Source: an uncultured Treponema sp. (GTDB lineage: Bacteria; Spirochaetota; Spirochaetia; Treponematales; Treponemataceae). From it: a stretch of DNA of 14,985 nucleotides. The position numbers and the translations under genes were made by a program. Each line of letters starts with the position of its first letter. The first letter of the stretch is position 1. This document shows positions 1 through 5,920 of this stretch, in pieces. The stretch spans positions 1 to 14,985 of the forward strand of contig CAKUWD010000058.1 in assembly GCA_934699065.1 (NCBI GenBank). The letters are read 5' to 3'. The notes below the pieces were generated by a model, which saw only the letters and a list, made by a program, of their open reading frames with translations, was not told the DNA's origin and did no database searches.

Positions 1-1050
1 GGTGTAGCGCACGCGGTTTCCGGGGCGCAGTATGATTTTTTCTCCACTCGCTGTGATTTTTCTCTGAACGTATTTTGCAGCATTTTCTCCGGCGCGAAGA
101 CTTTCTGCAGTTACAAAGTCTACAAGGTCATGTACATGCACAGTGTTTCCACAGGCAAAAATGCCCGGCACAGAAGACTGCATGTGCTCATTTACAACAG
201 GCCCGCTTGTAGCGGAGTCAATTGCGATTTTACAGCCGGATGCAATCTCGTTCTCTGGAATAAGACCTACCGAAAGGAGCAGAGTATCGCATTCAATAAA
301 CTCTTCGGTTCCGGCAATCGGCTTACGGTTAGAATCAACTGCCGCAACAGTAACTCCCTCTACCCGCTCCTTACCATGAATCTTTACAATCGTGTGGCTG
401 AACTTCAATGGAATATTAAAGTTTTCAACACACTGAACAATGTTACGTCTCAGGCCCGAACTGAAAGGCATAACCTCGCAGACAAGCTTTACCTCGGCAC
501 CTTCCAAAGTAAGTCGGCGGGCCATAATCAAACCAATATCACCAGAACCAAGAATTACAACCTTGCGGCCAGGCATATAGCCGTCGATATTTACAAAGCG
601 CTGAGCCGCACCCGCAGTAAAAATACCGGCAGGGCGGGTTCCAGGGATGATAAGGGCTCCGCGGGTTCTCTCACGGCAGCCGGTAGCCAGTACTACAGCC
701 TTAGCCTTAATGTGCATAAGGCCATCTACAGTATTTATAGCAGTAACAGTATGTCCCTGCCCCTCAGAACTTTCCTTTTCAACCTCCAGCACCATGGTGT
801 CGGTTTTATATTCAATTCCAAGCTGATTTACTTGGTCAGAAAAGCGGGCTGCATATTCAGGCCCGGTCAGTTCTTCCCCAAAATAGTGAAGGCCGAATCC
901 GTTGTGAATACATTGCAAAAGGATTCCGCCGATTCTTGTATCACGCTCTAAAATCAAGATGCTGTCAGTTCCAGCTTTTTTTGCAGCAATTGCAGCCGCC
1001 ATTCCAGCAGGGCCGCCGCCTATTACAACAATGTCATATTTCAATTCCAT
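1..1050 (-). CDS. FAD/NAD(P)-dependent oxidoreductase of the glp cluster (3' end off window)
   Basis: 350 codons are open on the minus strand and the frame runs off the left edge, so the C-terminus is missing. The start ATG (1048-1050) has a good Shine-Dalgarno, GGGAGG, about 7 nt upstream. The N-terminus carries an FAD-binding Rossmann motif, VVIGGGPAG (near residues 7-15). A second nucleotide-binding motif, VVILGSGDIG, lies near the middle, and a late FACGN motif is typical of pyridine-nucleotide-disulfide-type flavoproteins. I see no CxxC redox pair of the thioredoxin reductase kind. It starts 18 nt after the GlpA-like gene, clearly in the same operon. In many anaerobes this pair, often followed by a DUF1667 protein, sits beside glpK and is annotated as a multi-subunit anaerobic glycerol-3-phosphate dehydrogenase. 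The likely role is electron transfer from the GlpA-like subunit to a nicotinamide or other acceptor. The fold is sure; the exact reaction is inferred from context. Confidence 0.9.
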   Translation of the reverse strand, partial: MELKYDIVVIGGGPAGMAAAIAAKKAGTDSILILERDTRIGGILLQCIHNGFGLHYFGEELTGPEYAARFSDQVNQLGIEYKTDTMVLEVEKESSEGQGHTVTAINTVDGLMHIKAKAVVLATGCRERTRGALIIPGTRPAGIFTAGAAQRFVNIDGYMPGRKVVILGSGDIGLIMARRLTLEGAEVKLVCEVMPFSSGLRRNIVQCVENFNIPLKFSHTIVKIHGKERVEGVTVAAVDSNRKPIAGTEEFIECDTLLLSVGLIPENEIASGCKIAIDSATSGPVVNEHMQSSVPGIFACGNTVHVHDLVDFVTAESLRAGENAAKYVQRKITASGEKIILRPGNRVRYT

Positions 1051-1068
1051 AATTTGTCCTCCCGAAAC

Positions 1069-2526
1069 CTATCTCGTTCTGCCCGTCAGAATATACGAGC
1101 AGCCGCCGTTCTTTCGAACATCAGTCATAGGAATACTAAGCTCGCGGCTTAAAATCTCTGTAACACGAGGTGAACAGAAACCACTCTGGCAGCGTCCCAT
1201 ACCGGCACGGGTACGGCGCTTTACACCATCAAGATCCACTGCCCCTACAGGAGATTTAATTGCCGCAACAATTTCGCCCTCTGTAATCATTTCACAGCGG
1301 CAGATAATTCTTCCGTACAAAGGATTCTCTTCAATCAGCTGGGCACGGCGTTCGTTATCTGCATCTTTGAAAGATTCAATTCCGCGCCTTACCCCTACAA
1401 AATCAGGATTCTTCTCCCAGGCACTACCACGAATCTTTTCTATGATTTCAGAAACATAAATACCAATTGCAGGAGCGGCAGTTAGTCCCGGCGAACAGAT
1501 TCCGGCAACGTTCACAAAGCCACGAACCTCAGAATCTTCTTCAATAATAAAATCATTTACGGGAGTACCGTCTGCATTGTAAGCAAGGGCGCGCACACCC
1601 GCAAAAGAGTTGATGATATTACGACGAGGAATATCCGGAATAGTTTTTCCAGATTTAATGAAAACCTGGTCCTGACCAGCCGCTGTAGTTTCTGTTGCAG
1701 TTTTGTCATCTCCATCTGCCGCTGTAGGACCAGAAAGAATATTTCCATCTACAGTTGGAGTTACCAGAACACCCTTACCCATTTTATCCGGAGTCTGGAA
1801 AAGTGTATGACTGGCAAGTGAAGCGCATTTATTATCAAGCAGATAGTATTCACCACGGCGAGGCTTAATAACAAAATCTCTTGCCCCGGCCATTGCAGAA
1901 ATCTGATCTGCATAAAGGCCAGCCGCATTAACTACGCACTTTGTCTGAATGTCGCTTTTTCCAGTATGAATTACAAAAACACCGTTACCATTCTTTTCAA
2001 TTCCATGAACCTCAGTTTCTCGGAAGAGCTTTACACCATTCATCACCGCATTTTCAGCAAAAGCCCAGGTTGCCATATAAGGGCTCACAATCCCCGCAGA
2101 CTCCGCAAGCAGGGCACCACAGGCTTCCTCGCTCACACTCGGTTCAAGCTTATGAAGTTCTTCTCCATCAATCACACGAAGGGCTGGCACACCATTAGCC
2201 TGGCCACGCTCATAGAGTTTTTTGATATGCTCCATATCATCTTCATTAAAAGCAATGACAAGAGAGCCGTTATTCTTATAATCAAAATGAAGCGACTGAG
2301 CAAGCGAAGGATACATTGCAGCACCTTCAACATTGAGCTTAGCCATCAGAGTACAAGGCTTTGCATCAAAACCCGCATGAACAATTCCCGAGTTGGCCTT
2401 GCTTGTTCCGCAGGCGACATCATCAGCCTTCTCAACAATACAAAACTGACCTTTATATTTTGAAAGCTCCCGGGCAATACAAGCGCCTACAATGCCCCCG
2501 CCAATTATCGCAACATCGTAAATCAT
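1069..2526 (-). CDS. GlpA-like FAD-dependent glycerol-3-phosphate dehydrogenase with BFD-type [2Fe-2S] domain
   Basis: A 485-residue flavoprotein of the DAO/GlpA type. The N-terminal dinucleotide-binding motif is AIIGGGIVG (residues 6-14). The C-terminal ~85 residues hold four cysteines in a BFD-like [2Fe-2S] arrangement: C409-x-C411, then C446-x4-C451. It probably oxidises glycerol-3-phosphate to dihydroxyacetone phosphate, passing electrons through FAD and the Fe-S cluster to the partner flavoprotein encoded just downstream. Relatives with this layout also act on other 2-hydroxy acids or amino acids, so the substrate rests on the neighbouring glpK. Start choice: a GTG is in frame at 2532, but it overlaps the Shine-Dalgarno GAGG (2533-2536), which is correctly spaced (5-6 nt) for the ATG at 2524-2526. 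The ATG is therefore preferred. No membrane segment is seen, so the protein is probably cytosolic or peripheral. Confidence 0.88.
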   Translation of the reverse strand: MIYDVAIIGGGIVGACIARELSKYKGQFCIVEKADDVACGTSKANSGIVHAGFDAKPCTLMAKLNVEGAAMYPSLAQSLHFDYKNNGSLVIAFNEDDMEHIKKLYERGQANGVPALRVIDGEELHKLEPSVSEEACGALLAESAGIVSPYMATWAFAENAVMNGVKLFRETEVHGIEKNGNGVFVIHTGKSDIQTKCVVNAAGLYADQISAMAGARDFVIKPRRGEYYLLDNKCASLASHTLFQTPDKMGKGVLVTPTVDGNILSGPTAADGDDKTATETTAAGQDQVFIKSGKTIPDIPRRNIINSFAGVRALAYNADGTPVNDFIIEEDSEVRGFVNVAGICSPGLTAAPAIGIYVSEIIEKIRGSAWEKNPDFVGVRRGIESFKDADNERRAQLIEENPLYGRIICRCEMITEGEIVAAIKSPVGAVDLDGVKRRTRAGMGRCQSGFCSPRVTEILSRELSIPMTDVRKNGGCSYILTGRTR

Positions 2527-2550
2527 AAACACCTCGATTTCGTATAGTCA

Positions 2551-2621
2551 TGTCATGCTGAACTTGTTTCAGCATCTATAGAACTTATCAAAAAAGATTC
2601 CGAAACAAGTTCGGAATGACA
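2551..2621. repeat. Inverted pair of REP-like hairpin units
   Basis: Two 27-nt units lie in opposite orientation, at 2551-2577 and 2595-2621, separated by 17 nt. Each folds into a perfect hairpin with 8-bp arms and a 5-nt loop: ATGCTGAA-CTTGT-TTCAGCAT (2555-2575) and ATTCCGAA-ACAAG-TTCGGAAT (2597-2617). The loops are reverse complements of each other. The units differ in three bases per arm, and all changes are compensatory, so pairing is kept. Both ends read TGTCAT outward. This is typical of dispersed intergenic palindromic repeats (REP/BIME-like), and similar TGTCAT...GAACTTGTTTC units are familiar from many bacterial genomes. The element fills most of the gap between glpK and the GlpA-like gene. 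It could act on the transcript as a processing or mRNA-stability structure. No U-tract follows, so a simple terminator is unlikely. Confidence 0.8.
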
Positions 2622-2650
2622 CAGCCATTAATTCAGAATGCCATAGAAAA

Positions 2651-4147
2651 TTACTCAGCCCATCCTTTTGCGCGTTCCACCGCCTTCTTCCAGCCGGCAT
2701 AAAGCTCGTCGCGAGTCTCACTACTCATAGCAGGCTCAAAGAATCTTTCAGTCTCACGGCGCTGTAAAATCTCTTCTTTACTGGACCAGAAGCCCACAGC
2801 AAGCCCCGCAAGGTAGGCAGCACCCAAAGCCGTAGTCTCAACGTTCTTAGGACGGCAAACCTTAGTATTCAAAATATCAGCCTGGAACTGCATCATGATG
2901 TTGCTTACACAGGCACCCCCATCTACGTTCAGAGTATTAATAGGAGTTCCGGAATCAGCAACCATAGTATCAAGCACGTCGCGCACCTCGTAGGCAATTC
3001 CCTCAAGGGCTGCACGGCAGATATGAGCCTTTTTCACCCCGCGGGTTAGCCCAACAATAGTTCCACGGGCATACATATCCCAGTAAGGAGTTCCAAGTCC
3101 AACAAAGGCCGGAACCAGATAACAGCCGTTTGAATCAGGCACCGACTCAGCCAGGCGGTCAATCTCCGGCGCGCTGGAAATCAGTTCCACTTCATCACGC
3201 AGCCACTTGATTACTGCCCCTCCAATAAAGACACTGCCTTCAAGCGCATACTCAACCTTGCCCTTCATACCAAGCGCTATTGTCGTAAGCAGCTGCTTTG
3301 AGGCAACAGGCTTGTCACCGGTATTCATAAGCATAAAGCAGCCGGTACCGTAAGTATTCTTTGCATCACCTTTATTAAAGCAGCCCTGACCAAAAAGCGC
3401 TGCCTGCTGGTCACCAACAGCCGAAGCAAGAGGAACGCTAAAGCCGCAAATCTCAGAATCAGTCTCAGCGTAAATACAGGAAGAATCACGAACCTCTGGC
3501 AAAAGACAACGCGGAATCCCAAGCAAGTTCAAAAGCTCATCATCCCAATCAAGCTTGTAAATATTAAAAAGCATAGTGCGGCTGGCATTAGTATAGTCGG
3601 TAACATGAGCCCGCCCTCCACTAAGCTTCCAGATAAGCCAGGTATCAATAGTTCCAGCCAGCAGTTCGCCGCGTTCTGCCCGTTCGCGTACCCCAGGCAC
3701 ATTATCTAAAATCCATTTGATTTTTGTTGCTGAAAAATAAGCGTCAATTAAAAGGCCGGTCTTGGAACGAATCTTTTCCGTCCAGCCCTCCTTCATAAGA
3801 CTTTCGCAGTAATCTGCTGTTCGTCTGCACTGCCAAACAACCGCATTGTAAACAGGCTTACCGGTCTTTTTATCCCAGATAACAACCGTCTCACGCTGGT
3901 TTGTAATTCCAATAGCGGCAATCTCGTCATGCCTGATTTCCTTTTCGATTAGAAGACTCTGAAGCACCTTGAGCTGGCACTTAAAAATCTCTTCGGCATC
4001 GTGCTCAACCCAGCCCGGCTTAGGATAAATCTGAGTAAATTCCCGCTGCTTAGAACCAAGCGGTGAACCGTTTTTATCATAAACCACAGCACGGCAGGAA
4101 GTCGTACCCTCATCAAGCGAAATCACATATTTTTTCTTATTTTCCAT
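2651..4147 (-). CDS. glpK: Glycerol kinase
   Basis: A 498-residue FGGY-family carbohydrate kinase of normal GlpK length. It phosphorylates glycerol with ATP to sn-glycerol-3-phosphate in the cytosol. The N-terminal nucleotide-binding loop is LDEGTTSCR (residues 11-19; the E. coli counterpart is LDQGTTSSR). GDQQAALFGQ, YGTGCF, the FGGY signature region with KKAHICRAALEGIAYE, and the terminal YAGWKKAV stretch are all characteristic. In the loop before AGDQQ/VGDQQ, the HPr-phosphorylated histidine found in many Firmicute kinases is not visible (the local sequence is EICGFSVP). The glycine/arginine pattern for fructose-bisphosphate in E. coli is also absent, so control may differ from both models. 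It is the first gene of the glp cluster, followed by two flavoproteins. No glycerol facilitator gene is seen here. There is no Shine-Dalgarno before the ATG. Confidence 0.97.
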   Translation of the reverse strand: MENKKKYVISLDEGTTSCRAVVYDKNGSPLGSKQREFTQIYPKPGWVEHDAEEIFKCQLKVLQSLLIEKEIRHDEIAAIGITNQRETVVIWDKKTGKPVYNAVVWQCRRTADYCESLMKEGWTEKIRSKTGLLIDAYFSATKIKWILDNVPGVRERAERGELLAGTIDTWLIWKLSGGRAHVTDYTNASRTMLFNIYKLDWDDELLNLLGIPRCLLPEVRDSSCIYAETDSEICGFSVPLASAVGDQQAALFGQGCFNKGDAKNTYGTGCFMLMNTGDKPVASKQLLTTIALGMKGKVEYALEGSVFIGGAVIKWLRDEVELISSAPEIDRLAESVPDSNGCYLVPAFVGLGTPYWDMYARGTIVGLTRGVKKAHICRAALEGIAYEVRDVLDTMVADSGTPINTLNVDGGACVSNIMMQFQADILNTKVCRPKNVETTALGAAYLAGLAVGFWSSKEEILQRRETERFFEPAMSSETRDELYAGWKKAVERAKGWAE

Positions 4148-4183
4148 ACTTCATATGATAGCATCACTATCACTAGAAAGCAA
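4148..4183 (-). promoter_or_regulatory. Putative glpK promoter with overlapping inverted repeat
   Basis: On the minus strand, TTGCTT (4178-4183) is separated by 17 nt from TATCAT (4155-4160), which is preceded by TGC as in an extended -10. The predicted start of transcription falls within 1-2 bases of the glpK ATG, which would give a leaderless or nearly leaderless mRNA; this fits the lack of a Shine-Dalgarno. A perfect inverted repeat, TGATAG-CATCA-CTATCA (4156-4172), covers the -10 and could be a repressor site. The -35 matches the consensus only in TTG. The call is by eye and no regulator is identified. Confidence 0.4.
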
Positions 4184-4203
4184 ATTTATTTGAAATATGA
4201 TTT

Positions 4204-4312
4204 GGGCGTGCCCGTCGCTTCGCTTCGGTCGGGCTTTGCGGGGCTCCGGCTCTCGCCTCCGACCATGCCTTCGGCATGTTTTCGCTTCGCTCACCCCTCC
4301 AATCCCTCACGC
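4204..4312. repeat. GC-rich intergenic repeat element with internal hairpins
   Basis: A sharply bounded GC-rich block of about 109 bp sits between AT-rich flanks. It starts with GGGCGTG and ends with CACGCA, so its ends form a short imperfect terminal inverted repeat (GCGTG/CACGC). Inside are a perfect hairpin CATGCC-TTC-GGCATG (4264-4278), a GCCCG/CGGGC stem around 4210-4234, and repeated CGCTTCG words. No ORF is supported. This is the look of the dispersed GGGCGT...ACGC repeats that I associate with treponeme and Bacteroidetes genomes, probably a non-autonomous palindromic element. It lies just behind the acyltransferase stop codon and could end or slow transcription toward glpK, although no classical U-tract is present. 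Confidence 0.7.
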
Positions 4313-4324
4313 AGTGTAAACAAT

Positions 4325-5347
4325 TTAAATTCGTTCTTCCAGTTTCTTTCCAAGTAATAACACCGGCTTTTCAAATATCCATGTAATCAGTTCAGCAAAA
4401 ATAAAAGCAAGAACAAATTTAGCAAAGCATACTAAAAAAATATTCATACCATCAAAGCTGAAAAACTTTTCAAATATGATTACTGGTATTTCAGCCCCTA
4501 AAAAGAATGTAAATCCGATTCGTCCTATTTCTGAAAATATTTTATTTATAAACATTTTTCCTTTATTAAATAATTTAAATAGAAAAAATAAAAGAATCCC
4601 AAGGTTGTATGCTATTTCATAAAAAATCCATTTTTCATGATATGAAAAGAAAGTTGATATAACTAGGGCAAATTCAAACACAATAAGAAATGGAATTATA
4701 TAAACAATTTTTGTTTTTATATTTAAATTCGTGTCATCTATTAATTTTATATAAACTCCAATTATTGCAACATTAAGTAACAAAAAGAAGGCTGTTGGAA
4801 AAGGCTTTTCTGTAAAGTATCTGAGTAGCGCCAGAATAAAAGCAAGAATTGAAAAAATAATTTCAAGGATAATTCCACGTTTTAGATTATCTTTTATCGA
4901 CTCCTTATGCAAAAAGAAAGATACAGGAAAAATCATAATTATAAAATAAAATGAAACCTGAATCGGCATCATCCAGCTGGCACCTAAAATTGTATCAAAT
5001 CCAACAAATTCTTCAAAAAATGTCATGTTGGCTAATAAACGGATATATGAAATTTCATTCGATTTCAAAAGAAATGTGATGATAAGTAAAACCCAATATA
5101 CAGGATACATTCTTACAAATCTATTTAATGCATATTGTTTTCTATTTCTCTTATATCTAGAACCTAATGTCAAGTAACCTGTTATTAAGAAAAATGCTAC
5201 TACACCCATTCGTCCAATAATAAAAAGCACCTGTGAATTTACAGATATATTATTCAAATGACTAACAAAAACCAAGAAAGCCGCAAGCCCACGTAATGAC
5301 GCAAGCCATTCTATTTTTGAAGAAGTTATAGGTGTTGCTGATTTCAT
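4325..5347 (-). CDS. Acyltransferase family 3 membrane protein (OafA/YrhL-like)
   Basis: A 340-residue integral membrane protein with about ten hydrophobic segments. The N-terminal signature of acyltransferase-3 enzymes is present: WLASLRGLAAFLVFVSH, giving R19-x10-H30, the conserved Arg/His pair of the family. Such proteins move acetyl or other acyl groups across the inner membrane onto sugars of surface polysaccharides, glycolipids or peptidoglycan; the acceptor here is unknown. The length is normal for a stand-alone acyltransferase-3 without an SGNH domain. An AGGT Shine-Dalgarno lies about 8 nt before the ATG. The gene is visibly more AT-rich than glpK and topA and is flanked by a repeat element and by an XRE gene on the opposite strand, which suggests acquisition by transfer. 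The family assignment is sound; the role is open. Confidence 0.88.
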   Translation of the reverse strand: MKSATPITSSKIEWLASLRGLAAFLVFVSHLNNISVNSQVLFIIGRMGVVAFFLITGYLTLGSRYKRNRKQYALNRFVRMYPVYWVLLIITFLLKSNEISYIRLLANMTFFEEFVGFDTILGASWMMPIQVSFYFIIMIFPVSFFLHKESIKDNLKRGIILEIIFSILAFILALLRYFTEKPFPTAFFLLLNVAIIGVYIKLIDDTNLNIKTKIVYIIPFLIVFEFALVISTFFSYHEKWIFYEIAYNLGILLFFLFKLFNKGKMFINKIFSEIGRIGFTFFLGAEIPVIIFEKFFSFDGMNIFLVCFAKFVLAFIFAELITWIFEKPVLLLGKKLEERI

Positions 5348-5370
5348 ACGAAAAACCTGAATAAAAATAT

Positions 5371-5416
5371 AATCTTAAAAGATTTATAAAATGATTATAT
5401 CTAATCATTTTATAAA
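5371..5416. promoter_or_regulatory. Perfect AT-rich palindromes in the divergent intergenic region
   Basis: A perfect inverted repeat with 15-bp arms (5383-5397 and 5402-5416) and a 4-nt centre TATC lies between the acyltransferase (minus) and the XRE regulator (plus). A second palindrome, AATCTT-AA-AAGATT (5371-5384), abuts it. No U-tract follows in either direction, so an operator (possibly for the neighbouring XRE protein) is more likely than a terminator. The remainder of the 133-bp gap is plain AT-rich sequence with no promoter I would defend. Confidence 0.5.
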
Positions 5417-5480
5417 ATATTATATATCTTATCAGATTAAATTCAAGAGATTTTCCGTCTTTTTAGATTATTCTAATAAT

Positions 5481-5801
5481 ATGGGATTTAAAGAAAACTT
5501 ACGCGAAGAAATGGATTTTCAGGATATAAAACCAAAAGAACTTTCTGACAAAACCGGAATCAGCGTAAACACATTAAGAAATTATATAAACAACCACGAT
5601 GCTTTACCAAACATCGATTCTGCAGTAAAAATCGCAAAAGTATTAAATACAACTGTAGAAGAACTTGTAGAAGGTAGAAAAAATAAAGCAGAATTTCAAA
5701 AATCAGATATGACAGGTAAGTTTCTTTCAATCTTTACAAATCTTTCCGAAAACGATCAGAAATCTGTTATTGCATTACTGGAAGAAATGAAGAAACATTA
5801 A
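5481..5801 (+). CDS. XRE-family helix-turn-helix DNA-binding protein
   Basis: A 106-residue protein with an N-terminal XRE/Cro-type helix-turn-helix (about residues 6-62). It has the usual pattern of KELSDKTGIS (helices 2-3 turn), TLRNYINN (recognition helix) and AVKIAKVLNTTVEELVEG (helices 4-5). A short C-terminal part (SENDQKSVIALLEEMKKH) may mediate dimerisation. The open frame extends upstream to an ATG at 5391, but that codon lies inside the 15-bp-arm palindrome and the extra 30 residues look like translated noncoding AT-rich DNA. MGFKENLREE at 5481 is the natural start of this family. There is no Shine-Dalgarno; a 6-bp-arm inverted repeat, ATTATT-CT-AATAAT (5467-5480), abuts the start codon and may be an autoregulatory site. 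The protein probably represses itself or the divergent acyltransferase gene, which is an inference from position. Confidence 0.88.
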   Translation: MGFKENLREEMDFQDIKPKELSDKTGISVNTLRNYINNHDALPNIDSAVKIAKVLNTTVEELVEGRKNKAEFQKSDMTGKFLSIFTNLSENDQKSVIALLEEMKKH

Positions 5802-5816
5802 GCATAAAAACTGTAT

Positions 5817-5844
5817 TTGACAATACCTCGATTTATGTTATACT
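5817..5844 (+). promoter_or_regulatory. Strong sigma-70-type promoter for the small RNA
   Basis: A perfect -35 TTGACA (5817-5822) is followed after 16 nt by TATACT (5839-5844), with an extended -10 TG at 5836-5837. Transcription would start near 5851. This is the best promoter in the window. It lies just behind the XRE stop codon, and no open frame follows it on the plus strand. Confidence 0.8.
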
Positions 5845-5850
5845 AATCTT

Positions 5851-5920
5851 AGACCACCCAATAAAAGTTCGTTACTCTGTTTCAGGGTTGCGAGGTATAC
5901 TTGAGGGTGGCTATTTTTTT
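5851..5920 (+). ncRNA. Structured small RNA with its own promoter and terminator
   Basis: About 70 nt from the predicted start to the end of a T-tract, with no ribosome site or ORF. The ends pair: CCACCC (5854-5859) with GGGTGG (5905-5910), extended by AG/CT (5851-5852 with 5911-5912) around a bulged A. The inside continues as a stem: AAGT (5865-5868) with ACTT (5899-5902), TAC (5873-5875) with GTA (5895-5897), and TC (5876-5877) with GA (5892-5893), separated by a small asymmetric loop and a bulge. The top loop is about 14 nt. A strong promoter, compact fold and intrinsic terminator together support a real non-coding RNA. The layout recalls small RNAs carried just upstream of Abi_2/AbiF-type genes, but no such gene lies downstream here: the next gene is on the other strand and of another family. 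Family identity is therefore open. Confidence 0.72.
5854..5920 (+). terminator. Intrinsic terminator formed by the closing stem of the small RNA
   Basis: The CCACCC/GGGTGG closing stem of the RNA is followed by CTATTTTTTT (5911-5920). It works in the plus direction only: on the minus strand no U-run follows the stem. The T-tract doubles as the last lysine codons and stop codon of the convergent LPD3-like gene. Confidence 0.7.

Noticed and set aside
130..951. 273-codon plus-strand open frame
   Set aside because: It lies antisense to a clear FAD oxidoreductase and resembles no protein family; it is a shadow frame.
1966..2463. 165-codon plus-strand open frame
   Set aside because: Antisense to the GlpA-like gene, with no ribosome site and no protein-like pattern.
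2551..2621. Rho-independent terminator between glpK and the GlpA-like gene
   Set aside because: The hairpins are strong but no U-tract follows in either direction, and the pair has the structure of a dispersed repeat.
4204..4312. CRISPR or tandem-repeat array
   Set aside because: There are no regularly spaced identical repeats; the internal similarity is limited to short CGCTTCG words and hairpins.
5391..5480. 30-codon N-terminal extension of the XRE protein
   Set aside because: It begins inside the perfect palindrome, has no ribosome site and reads as translated AT-rich noncoding DNA; MGFKENLREE at 5481 fits the family start.
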